Assembly (NCBI GenBank): GCA_950295325.1
Contig: OX485803.1
Span: 56,559,554 to 56,623,553, forward strand
DNA: 64,000 bases
DNA from: Polytrichum commune
Taxonomy: Eukaryota > Streptophyta > Polytrichopsida > Polytrichales > Polytrichaceae
Direction: 5' to 3'
The notes beneath the pieces are model-generated. The model had not been told where the DNA came from and did no database searches. It was given only the letters and a program-made list of their open reading frames with translations. Made by a program: the position numbers and the translations under genes. Numbering within the stretch: the stretch's first letter is position 1; every line of letters begins with the position of its first letter. Positions 12,501 to 22,573 of the stretch are shown here, one piece after another.

Positions 12501-15500
12501 CTGGATACTAGGAATGCGTGCTTTGATTACTGCTTCTAAGTGCTGCAAGCAAAAGAAGAAGTCAGTACAACTGATGTGCTCAGAAGAATATTCGAAAAAT
12601 AAATGAGGGGAACAATACATTTTACATGTTAACTTTCAAATCACCACATTGATGAACTTGACCAAAGGTTGCTGATAAACGATTGAAGCACAGGTACCAG
12701 GAAAATTGCTGTGCAAGTAATGGTATACAACTCATACCTTTGAAAGAACTTTTCCCAAATACTCAGATCCCATCTTGCTGGTGAGGTGGCTATAATCCTG
12801 ACTGGTTTGGAAATACTCCCGCTCTCTACGCCTGGCAGCTATCATGTCTACATTCTTGTTGATATCTTGCTGAGATCGATTAACAACTCCAACCCATGGA
12901 TGCTGCAACCGATATGAACGACCTTCCAACACCTGCACAACCAGCCAAATGTGTTCAGTAGAGAGCTTCCACCAACTACCTTGTCTTTACAGTTTCCACC
13001 CAAAGCTTCTAGTCAGCCTCTGAACAGTGTCCAGTCAATGATGCAATTAGGTATGACCATAGTTACAACCTACTTTCCAAAGACAAGATACAATTGATAG
13101 AGCCACTTTCCTGGGTTTAGCTTTAATAAGTGACTATAAGTTTTTAACTTACATCAAGAGCATTTGTACCCTTGTCCATGAGGTCCAATTTTGTGAGAAC
13201 TCCGAAAGTTCTCTCACCTACAGCAATACAAAAATCACAATGAGGAATCTTCATCAAGTCTCAAAACATGAGGCAATGACAATTCTAAAAATGTTGCATA
13301 TTGAATTAGGACCAATAACATCACCTTGAGGGTCAACTTCTCTTGCGATCTTGATAGCATCTGATGTAGCAATATCCTGGTTAGCTGGGGATACAGCTAG
13401 GATGATGGAGTTTGGCTGGTGAAAGTTAGCAAACACAGGTGTTAGAATTCAACAATTCAAGAATGTGCAACAGATCAACGCAGATAGTTGCATGAGGTTG
13501 AATTCAACTTTGCTACCGCCCATGAGCAACCACAAGATTACCATCTAAATTCTCCACAAGGTCAGACATTTTTACCTTCTCAATATATGATCGAACCATG
13601 TTCTCAATATCGGTAACAATGCTGTCCGATTGACCATCTGCCAAGTACAGATGCATATCCAAGAATGTAAAACCAGAATGTAGTACAACACCACACACAA
13701 CTCAACCATCTCACATCCCTATCTGAAGAAACTTTATAGCTAAATAATTATCCCAAATTCACATCTACAAGAACCACACGGAATCAGAACATAATGTCCT
13801 AGGAAAAATGACAGCTATCAAGCATGCTGCCACATCTGGAGAATCTAACTGATGGTGATACTCACCGACAGCAATTTTGGTGAGACCCGGAAGATCAATA
13901 AGAGTCAAGTTCACCACTGCAACACATATATGGAAAGAAATTGTCAATTAATTTGCATGCTTCACAACAACCTTTACAAAAAGTAATAACCATCAAGGTA
14001 ACCTAGATCTCATTGGAACGGCTGCATGATCTACTCTATGGATGGTCCAAATGAGAGCAAAAGATGCAACTTTAGTGGAACCTAAATTCTTCACCCTTTC
14101 TTCCCATGTTTAAACAATACTTACCATTGGGAGAATATACACTCAGATGAATTGGCACAGGAGAAATTTGCTTGCTGCGTCCAGTGATTCTGTCTGTCTC
14201 ATCAGAAATCTCTTTCCTTACAGCAGCTGCACAGAGTAATTGAACTTATACTTTAGACAATCATCAACCAAATATACCTCTGACCATCCAAATTCGTTAG
14301 ATAATGAACCGATTTAATCCAAAAGCCCATAAATACTACAACTTCTGAAATCCAAAATCAGCTGAGCGCCAAAATGCATTTATCAAACGGCTTACTGCAA
14401 CAAGATACAAAGACTTCACCATTATATAAACTATGAGGTTGACCCACATTCAAGGAATTGTGAAACCTAACTGTCAAAAACACTGGCTAATCAATAATGG
14501 GATCAAAATGAAGAGAATCTTTACCAAAATCAGTGAACCGCTTCTTGGGCATATGCAGAAATTCAGCATACTCAGTCTTATCATCTGTCTTGTGCAATTG
14601 CAAAACAAGTGGCCTCCTTGTCACAATACCTGCCACACAAGATGTTGGTCAATCCAATGACTGCTTGCGCAGGCACCACCTCAGCACCATTAGACTATTC
14701 AACAGAAGCAACAATTACCAGGAAGGTATGCACTACTCTTGAACAAATTGGAGAAGAAAACACACAAATACTGAAAGTTACATCAAGAATAATCAGAGAG
14801 ACTTGTTTACCTGAACCCCGAGGAAGGAAATCACGGCCGACAATGCTCTCCAGCACAGAGGACTTCCCAGAACTCTGTAGACAGCAGTAAAAAAGTTAGT
14901 TACTATGTAACCAAATGCGACAGTTGGAAGCTATCCCAATAGAGAACAGTAGACATTGCCAAAAGAACCTCACCTCAAGCCTTTCAAGTCATGTTATCGA
15001 AGTGAGTGCTAAAGTTGAGCTAAGACATACAGCAATTTCATATATACATAACAGTAATAGAAGTGAGAAAAAAAATATACTGATCAGTATGGAATGAAGA
15101 AATAGTTGCTAACTTCCTTGCTGATCAGCAGCCTCAGTATCGTTCTCGTATTTTCATTCCCGAGATATATAAAAAAATAACACCGCTAGATTCTTTCTAA
15201 ACTTGCCATCTCGACAACCTAAAATAGAGTGCCAAAGAATTGACTACTCGGGTAGACATATATTATCGGACAGCAGACAGATTACCTGGAGCCTCAACCC
15301 TAGCGTCTCATTCACAAGATGACCCCAGATTCATGTATCATACTGCGATGCGTTACCTTACACGAAGCATTTACAGCAACTATCATGTTAAATTTAGCTC
15401 CTCAATTAAGTCAAATATCTTAGAGACCAGAATAGGTAGCCATATGTAAGAAGTGGAGGGTGAAGAGTTGACATCGCTAACAACATAAAAGCGTGCTACC

Positions 15501-15758
15501 TACCTCATCCTTGCATTGCGTTGACGATGAGTAGCCATAACACACTAACCGAATTGGTCGGTGTAGAGAATGCAGACACGGAATCCGGTAGGAGAGAAAG
15601 GTGGAATGATGAATAAGAGATGAACAAACCTGGCCTCCAACGACAGCGACTGAGGGTAAGGACTCCCAAAGACTGGCGACGGCGCCTTCACCTCCATAAT
15701 CTCCAAGAGCCGTGCAAGCCCTCTGGATTCTGTTAACCAGGCCTATCAAGTTATCCAT
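9519..15758 (-). CDS. DRP1: Dynamin-related protein 1 (phragmoplastin-type GTPase), 16 exons
   Basis: Exons (minus strand): 15758-15630, 14874-14811, 14629-14525, 14226-14125, 13916-13866, 13637-13576, 13415-13325, 13217-13153, 12932-12738, 12542-12423, 12139-12069, 11884-11659, 11512-11462, 10706-10478, 10327-10188, 9647-9519. All junctions are GT-AG, phases agree, and the product is 609 residues, the usual DRP1 length. GTPase motifs: P-loop GGQSSGKS (41-48, split by intron 1), T68, DLPG 141-144, TKLD 210-213 and VNRS 240-243. The dynamin middle domain follows, then the GTPase effector domain ending in SVAWAK. There is no PH or proline-rich domain, as in DRP1. The family assembles at the cell plate and plasma membrane to remodel membranes in cytokinesis and clathrin endocytosis. 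The paralogue (A-E) is not assignable. Confidence 0.96.
9775..10135 (+). repeat. Intronic dispersed repeat R2, copy 1 (DRP1 last intron)
   Basis: This segment in the last DRP1 intron shares gacctatatgaacatttaag, gattggactac/gattagactac and agaagtgg-ctgcag with 25050-25470 in a URB2 intron. It also matches the reverse complement of 27650-27970 in another URB2 intron. The copies are clearly diverged. It is probably a non-autonomous element, but no terminal repeats or target duplications were resolved. Confidence 0.6.
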
Positions 15759-17756
15759 GTCGACAGACAGCTAGCTAGCTGCCTCTCAGCTTCTTAAGAC
15801 AAAAATTCTTTATCAAGTCGCCAATTACACTCCGTCCCTCAACTCGCCAGATCCACCCTGAAAAGCAACCGAATGTCGACGTGGTGTGTCAAACAACAAA
15901 TGCAAAACCGCATACCCTCGGTGCGCTCTAAAGAAGAAAGCACACTCTAAAGCTACATTACACGGTAAATAACCCCGATCTGCAAACCGCACCAAGACCA
16001 CCAAGATTCCTATCCTATAACGTGGAGATAAGAAGTAGACCACCGCCGAACCGTCCCCCAGGACCCAGGGGTTTGGAACTTTGGCAGGTTGACAACCGAG
16101 ATCTGGACCAAAAAAGAAAGTAGGTAATAAACAAAAGGGTCAGGTACCGACTCTGGCAGCACACGAATAAACTCCATATTTAAAACACACTTTTGTCTGA
16201 GGATTTTGAAGCTATTTTGGAAGCGTGGACGGTGGCGACCAGACGTGGGATTCCATCAACATGACTGCAAGGAAGACGAACCTGAGTGTTTCGTGGTCGA
16301 ATGCGGCGCTGCAAAGCTCCGGCCCGAACTCGAGACAGCAAGCAAACGAAGATGCTAACACGCCTTACGGTGGTGCCGCGATGGCCAGGAATAGCGATGC
16401 ACAACCCGATTTGGCAACAATCTGTGGGCAGCGAATGAGCTCGGAAGCAAAACAACGCGGAGGAGCAAGAGTCTCGGAGGAAGGCCGAAACGGATGAGGA
16501 GTGGGGATGAGCAGTGGAGAGATGTCATCCGTGGGGTTTAATAATTGTAGCGTATCTGGATGATGGGGAGTGGAGGAATGGATGAGAGCGTTCGTTTCGT
16601 GTGCACGATTCCAGGGGTGGTATAATTGCGCTCGCTGGCAGGAGACTCATCTTTCATCCGTTATGTCTGGTTTTTTCATCCAGTATGATTGATTTGAACT
16701 TGCCTATGTATTGCTTTGTAACTTATAGGAGCATGGAATGGGTCATTCCTTCCGTGACATGATGAAATAAGAACTCACTTATGTAAAGACAGATCACAAA
16801 TGATTGACGAGGCCGCATTGACAATGGGGGCATGAGGTTGTGTAGTGAGCCCCTATGGGCAGGTCAAGGATTTTGGGAATATCAGCTTACTGTAATAGCG
16901 TTTGTGCCATCATACAAAGGTTTATGCTATTGATGTTAACAAATCTACAGTTACCAACTTGCGGACATTATACTAACATACGTGGGTTTTATTCTGCCAT
17001 TTTTCTCAATTAGACATGTTGAGTGGTAAATAGTTAGGTTTGGATTTAAGCATGGACACCTAAAAGAGATTGGATTATATGCTTAGAGACATGGGATCTT
17101 GTGAATGCACACTATGGCAACTAAATCTAATTATGATTCTTTGTTCCAAAAGCAATCTCAAATTTTCCAATAGATTATGCCTAAAATATAGCTGGACATG
17201 AATAATGTACGCCCTTCCAATTAAAGTATCCTTCAACTCAAATAGAAACCCAATCATGATTTACCAATGTGTTAGCATTAGTTTTTATTAAATTATTTCT
17301 TAAGGGGCCATACCTTGTATTGTAACGTCCATTTGATATTTATTTATTGACACAAGAAATTTGTATTTTATATAAGAATGGCATTGATCATATCTTATAA
17401 AATATATCTAATACGTATCTTGAAATCCATCCCTACCCTCTCCTACATCACCACCCATGATGCCGCCTTGAACTGTTGCTCTGATGCGATTCATCAATTT
17501 TCAGTTCAATTTAGGTCGCAGATTGTTCAAGTGCCCCACCCATTGCTGCATTTTCAGAGTAATTTTCTTCGGGGTAATTTTCCGACACCTGAGGAGCTTC
17601 AGCTTGTTGCTTCTCAAACTCAACCATTTCATCTATAAACTACCATTCTCCTCATTTTTTTCTCCGGGTAAATTGATTCGCTTGTCTTATTCTCCCATCG
17701 CTGCAGTTCAAGGCATCTTGTTCATTGCAAAACAACTAAGTTTTGCAGGACATTCA
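15759..17756. promoter_or_regulatory. Divergent intergenic region, DRP1 side
   Basis: This is the 5' flank of DRP1. The part nearest the gene, up to about 16500, is less AT-rich than the DNA beyond it and probably contains the DRP1 leader and promoter. An open frame at 16225-16497 (+) has no recognisable domain and is not called. No clear TATA element was assigned. From 16700 on the DNA is AT-rich and shows nothing recognisable. Confidence 0.35.
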
Positions 17757-17851
17757 CTGAAAATCGGATGTAGAGTAGTTCAGTTCATCCGTTTTGCAGA
17801 TGGGTAGGGCAATTCTAGATTGAACTGAACTACTCTATATCCGATTTTCAG
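17757..17851 (+). repeat. Near-perfect 95-nt hairpin: candidate microRNA precursor or mini-MITE
   Basis: The left arm (17757-17787) begins ctgaaaatcggatgtagag. The right arm (17821-17851) is its reverse complement, beginning tgaactgaactactctatat. The arms pair at 30 of 31 positions around a 33-nt loop. A short stem with a compact loop is the right size for a plant pre-miRNA, but such perfect pairing is also typical of a very short MITE. It lies about 1.4 kb upstream of the IPUT1-like start. No known miRNA family was recognised in the arms. Confidence 0.55.
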
Positions 17852-18034
17852 TTCAGTCTGGGATGGGTGGCAATGCTCTTTAAGAGCTGATCAAACGGTG
17901 TAACTTATTACTCAATTACAAGAGGGCCAACGAATGATAGTAACGTCCTGTCACCACGTGCCCAAATTCATCCATTTATGTCGTCGTCGTCGCCTTTTGC
18001 GAATCGTTTGTTGGTTTTCCGACGTCGTTCATAT

Positions 18035-18058
18035 GTCGTTCGTTCGTTCGTTCGTTCG
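18035..18058 (+). repeat. Tetranucleotide microsatellite (CGTT)n
   Basis: About five and a half copies of cgtt lie in the region between DRP1 and the IPUT1-like gene. A GC-richer patch with short open frames surrounds it (17930-18280) and may be an upstream leader exon, but no coding signal was found. Confidence 0.8.
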
Positions 18059-18703
18059 GCCGTCTTCTCCGAAAATCACTTCAGCCCCTTGTGCTTCTTC
18101 CGGGATCGACATTCCTGCTTGCAGTTTTTCCGAATCCACCATTGGTCAGAAGATGGTGCGTAGGAACCTTACAGAAATTCCTACCACTCGCAGCACAAGA
18201 AATTCCTACACCAGGTCGCTGAAGATGAAAGCAAACGAGGTGAGATTAACCTATTCGCAGCAATTGAAGCCCTGAATGCTGAAGCCCGGAATGTTGTGCT
18301 GTGGGGAATGTAGATTCACATGAATTTGGCGAAGATTTTGCAAGACGATGTTCTTTGACGTTGTTTTTCGTCATCAATGAGGTTAGAGTATGTAAAAAAA
18401 TTGTAAAGGAGTAAGTACGTGAATAGCAGGCTTTCAAGAGTGCACTGTTTATTAGGATGCAAGGGTAAGGGTGTGTGTACTAGGTCGAAGCACGAAGGTG
18501 TGCGGAGTTTCGGAGCTGGAGGTTTTTGTTTGAGGAGTTAACCCCCGACATGAGAAAAGAAAAGATATTTCAAAATCCTCATTGTGTTGAGCGCATCCTA
18601 GGGAGGGGTGTCTACGTCAGAATAAGAGTTTGAAGCAGGGTTTATGATGCTTTTGCCTCAATATTTGATGTGATTTGAGATTTGGGGTTGTCTCCAGTGG
18701 AGC

Positions 18704-19310
18704 GAAGCTTGAGAGGTGATTCTTGCGAGCTTAGAGATCAGGGTTCAGGGTTTGATGTGCTACTAGTTGAGATGAGAGGGTTCAGGGTTTGATGTGCTAC
18801 TAGGTGAGAGAGGGTCAAGGGTTTGATGTGCTACTAGTTGAGATGAGTGGTGTCTCATTTTGCAGATTTGTGTTGGGAGATGAAAATCCTGGCATGTTGC
18901 AGGGGCGGATGAGAGCATAGAGTGGAGGGAAGGGCGGCCAATCTGTGATCTTCAATCTGTGATCACTTGGGAGATTTTGTCAAAAAATGACAGAGCATGT
19001 GTCAACGTGTTTGTTTCTTGCTCGTGTCTAGTGAGGGAAGCACGAGAGGTCGTGCTTAAGAGCTTAGAGATCAGGGTTTAGGGTCTCATGCGCCAATAGT
19101 TTAAGGTTAGAGGTATCTCGTTTTGCAGATGTGTATTCGATGATGACAATTCTCGGCATGTTGCAGGGTTAAGATGAGAGCATAGGGTGGAGGGAAGCGT
19201 GGAATCAATGGTCTTCAAGCAGTGATCACTTGGGAGGTTTTGGCAAAGGTTGAAAGTGAGCATGTGTCAACATGTTAGGGGATAATGTTTATTTCTTGCT
19301 CAAGCTTCTT
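18704..19310 (+). repeat. Tandem duplication of about 330 bp reaching the IPUT1 start codon
   Basis: Copy A (about 18704-19025) and copy B (about 19035-19310) share, in order: gagcttagagatcagggtt; tgatgtgctactag against tcatgcgccaatag; cattttgcaga/cgttttgcagatg; ggcatgttgcagg; gatgagagcatag; gtgatcacttgggag; gcatgtgtcaac; and tttcttgctc. Copy A additionally contains a threefold 37-bp repeat at 18741-18850. In copy B the run gtcaacatg supplies the start codon of the glycosyltransferase gene, where copy A has gtcaacgtg. Confidence 0.75.
18741..18850 (+). repeat. Three tandem copies of a 37-bp unit
   Basis: The unit contains gtttgatgtgctactag and starts near 18741, 18778 and 18813. It sits inside copy A of the larger duplication and is present only once, and diverged, in copy B. 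It therefore probably expanded after the larger duplication, within the presumed promoter or leader of the IPUT1-like gene. Confidence 0.75.
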
Positions 19311-20975
19311 GTTCTCTCCACATGTGTGCTTCCTTCAACTGCGGGATCGCATAGCCTGTCGTCGAAAGCTGGCCTGTCGCAGGCGAAGAGTCAGAATCAC
19401 CGCACTGAGTATGCATATGCAACTCTGTTATATGGTGATGAGTTTCTTCTCGGGGTCAGGGTTTTAGGGAAGTCAATTCAAGACACAGGGGCCACCAAAG
19501 ACATGGTGGCCCTTGTGTCTGATGGCGTCTCGAATGCTGGGATTCGGTTACTGGAAGCTGACGGATGGATTGTCGAGCGCATCGAGCTTCTTGCGAACCC
19601 CAATTCGAAGCGCCCCACGCGGTTTTGGGGAGTATACACAAAGCTCAAGATTTTCAACATGACAGAGTACAAGAAAGTCCTGTACTTGGATGCGGACACC
19701 ATTGTCACACGCAGCATCGAAGACCTGTTTGCTTGCCAGGGTTTCTGTGCGAATCTGAAGCATTCTGAGAGGCTGAATTCCGGGGTCATGGTTGTCGAGC
19801 CTTCGAAGCAACTCTTTGATGACATGCTATCAAAGGTGCAGTCCACGTACTCCTACACAGGCGGTGACCAGGGGTTCCTGAACTCTTACTATCCCGAGTT
19901 TCCAAACGCCGAGCTCTTCAATCCATCACTTACAGCTGACATTCGAAAAGCTCATCCAAAGAAAATGGAACGGCTGAGTACCCTCTACAACGCAGACGTT
20001 GGCCTCTTTGCTTTGGCAAACAAGTGGATGGTGGATGCAAAGGAGCTTCGTGTAATTCACTACACGCTTGGACCACTGAAGCCGTGGGACTGGTGGACAT
20101 CTTGGCTGCTTCAGCCAGTGGACATGTGGCAGGACATCCGGGTGACTTTGAAAGATGTCGTGCCCGGAACCAAGGGAGGTCGAACACTGCACAACACCTT
20201 TGTTGTCTGGAGCCTCTTCATTATCCCCTTCCTTGTTCTTGGGTTCTTTAAAAGGGCCTTGCTGTTTGAGATCCAGAAAGACCTGTTTGCCCTTGTGTGC
20301 AGTGGCTCGTTCTGCATGTACGCACGACAACTCTGGTACAAATACAGACCTGGCGGCACTCTCCCGAGCTATTCAACCATAAGTTCTGCTGCCCCAAACA
20401 GTTGCAAGCATCAGGGATGCCCAAAGGGTGGTGCCACTGACGGGCTTGGCGTCTCGTGCCGAGTGCCAAAGTATTTGGGCATTGCCTCAATTGCTGCCTG
20501 TTTCGGAGCGGTGTTTGTGTCTCTTGCACTCGCAGTGTTTCTCATCCCCCGGCAAGTTCTGCCCTGGACAGGGCTGGTTCTGACGTACGAGTGGACAATT
20601 TTCACCTTCATGTTGCTGTTTGGGAAGTTTCTCAATGGCGTCTATTCCTATGGAAGGACAGTTGCCACGCTATCATTGAGCGTGGCCGAGGAGTTGAGCC
20701 AATACAGCGCTGCGAAAGGGCATTCCAGAAATTCGGTCTCCTGGGATACTGAGACCTGCACCTACGGAATTGCAATGGCAGTGTTTGCGCTGCTCATCCC
20801 TGCCCTCCCCTTTGTCTTTGGGGTCACAGCTATTTTCGCCCGTGCAGGTTTAATGATAGCTGGGGGTTTTGTGCTTGTCGCAGTGGTGACATATGCATCT
20901 GAGCGTCTTGCTATTCACTGGTTTTTAAGAGGACACGATGAGTTGGAGCCAATCCCTAGTCAGTTTCCACTATAA
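19272..20975 (+). CDS. IPUT1: Inositol phosphorylceramide glucuronosyltransferase-like GT8 protein
   Basis: An intronless gene for 567 residues. It has an N-terminal signal-like segment (residues 5-25, LLKLLVLSTCVLPSTAG). A GT8 glycosyltransferase domain follows, from AYATLLYGDEFLLGVRVLG (about 48), with the metal-binding DxD motif in YLDADT (Asp140, Asp142), then NSGVMV and GGDQGFLN. Several hydrophobic segments fill the C-terminal half (about 295-320, 395-420, 425-455, 500-550). GT8 followed by a polytopic tail is the plan of plant IPUT1/PGSIP6, which adds glucuronic acid to inositol phosphorylceramide in the Golgi to make GIPC sphingolipids. An in-frame TGA at 19257-19259 fixes the first usable ATG at 19272, unless an upstream exon exists. 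A 7-codon frame from ATG 19262 overlaps this start. Function is inferred from family. Confidence 0.92.
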   Translation: MLGDNVYFLLKLLVLSTCVLPSTAGSHSLSSKAGLSQAKSQNHRTEYAYATLLYGDEFLLGVRVLGKSIQDTGATKDMVALVSDGVSNAGIRLLEADGWIVERIELLANPNSKRPTRFWGVYTKLKIFNMTEYKKVLYLDADTIVTRSIEDLFACQGFCANLKHSERLNSGVMVVEPSKQLFDDMLSKVQSTYSYTGGDQGFLNSYYPEFPNAELFNPSLTADIRKAHPKKMERLSTLYNADVGLFALANKWMVDAKELRVIHYTLGPLKPWDWWTSWLLQPVDMWQDIRVTLKDVVPGTKGGRTLHNTFVVWSLFIIPFLVLGFFKRALLFEIQKDLFALVCSGSFCMYARQLWYKYRPGGTLPSYSTISSAAPNSCKHQGCPKGGATDGLGVSCRVPKYLGIASIAACFGAVFVSLALAVFLIPRQVLPWTGLVLTYEWTIFTFMLLFGKFLNGVYSYGRTVATLSLSVAEELSQYSAAKGHSRNSVSWDTETCTYGIAMAVFALLIPALPFVFGVTAIFARAGLMIAGGFVLVAVVTYASERLAIHWFLRGHDELEPIPSQFPL

Positions 20976-22573
20976 TCTTATTACTGTACATTGTTGGGTA
21001 TATAGTGTATGGTCTCATACACTCCTCCCTTAGCCATCTGCTTGCTTTTAAGGGGTGTTATCAAAGATGACTATGTGCGAGCTGAGATTTCTGGACTTCA
21101 GGTTGATGCACTACTTATAATCCTAGCTTGTAAGTTATCAGGCAAGCAGAATCCTGATAACAGTAGCTTGCAAGATGGTTCTGGACTTTCACCCTTGCTG
21201 GGGCCAATGTACTGGGGATTATGAAATTTGTTCCCTTATAGATCTTTTGAAGCAGTGGCATTAGGCACTAGGCTGTAAGTTAGAAACATGAGTTTCTTGG
21301 CTGAATCTTATATCTCCGTCACTTTGCAATCAGACATGGTCACTACTATGCCAGAAACTTAGACAGTGGTATTTGATTCGAATTATTCAATGAGGGGGTT
21401 GAGAAAGAGTCTTGTACATGAGAGCCTGTACTGGTTAGATAAGAGATCTATGTATGTACCTATGATAATATGAACAATATCTGTTGCTGTCTTTATGACA
21501 ATCAAATTCTTCTGAGAACGGTGGTTGTAAATGCAAACTAAATGTGATGATACCTATCCTGGTGTGCAAATGTTGTCGTAGTACAAATAGTAAATTTTGT
21601 ACACAGAAATGTGAACTAGGCAGGCTGTCTTACACAGAAAGACTTTGTATGCTAGTTTTAGAAGCATTATGGTACAGAAAGCACAAAATATAGCAGAGTA
21701 CTTGACCCACAAGTCATGTAACATTGGAGCAACCTGTTTGTATCCCAAATAGAAGTGTACATAAAAGTAGTCAGAGAAGAGCACAAATAGATACTTTGTA
21801 TCAGTCATATTCTGGAATCAGGAAAAACAGAGTGGACTTGAGCAAACTCCAAGTTGCACATTTCAGCTCTTCAAAGAAGGGCTTTAATTGTGAAAGCACC
21901 TCTAAAATCTCCCAGTAGCTATCATCCCAAGGGGCAACTGGCATGTAGGAATTTCTCACTACGTAGTTTACCGTGAGCAAGCAAAACTACTCTGGCCTCT
22001 CCTTCCATGGGCACATGCACACCATCCTACTGGAAGAACCTATTGTAATGGATCCTCACTTGAATGTCTTACTACAATTAACAAACAAGCCATAACAATG
22101 ACCATATACCACGAATTTCTTGACATATGGCCACCACCCTATTCACATCCCTCTGTAATTCCGGTCACAAGTCATGGGCAGTAGGGTGAAATAACAAGGG
22201 AGCATCCTCAAGCAGCAAAATTGACAGCTCTTTTACAGCTATCTTGGTCCTGTCATCCTTCATTCACAGGCTCCTGGTCAAAGCAGGCAGTTTACTGCAA
22301 GGATGTTGAATATTTGATGCACCTCATGTTGCAACAGGAGTGGGGAGAATTGCTTTGATCTCACAAGTCGTTTGCCTCTTGCTTTAAGAAGAGGGAGAGG
22401 TTGAAATTGGTTAGATCCATTTTGGTTAGACCTGTAAAAATCCATTTTGATGTGGATGAAGAACATCATATCGCCCCATTGGAAGAGCCTTCTATATGTT
22501 GCCACATGTAGTGGGTGCAACCATAGCAAAATAATAGGATGAAGAATATTTCCTTGAGCACAGCAACACAAGA
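20976..22573. other. Intergenic between convergent IPUT1-like and URB2 genes
   Basis: The 3' flanks of two convergent genes. Short open frames on both strands (up to about 95 codons) show no domain or coding bias. No transposon ends or RNA genes were recognised. The polyadenylation sites of both genes should lie here, but I did not assign them. Confidence 0.4.

Noticed and set aside
16225-16497. 90-codon open frame between DRP1 and the IPUT1-like gene
   Set aside because: Probably the DRP1 leader or promoter read on the opposite strand; no domain.
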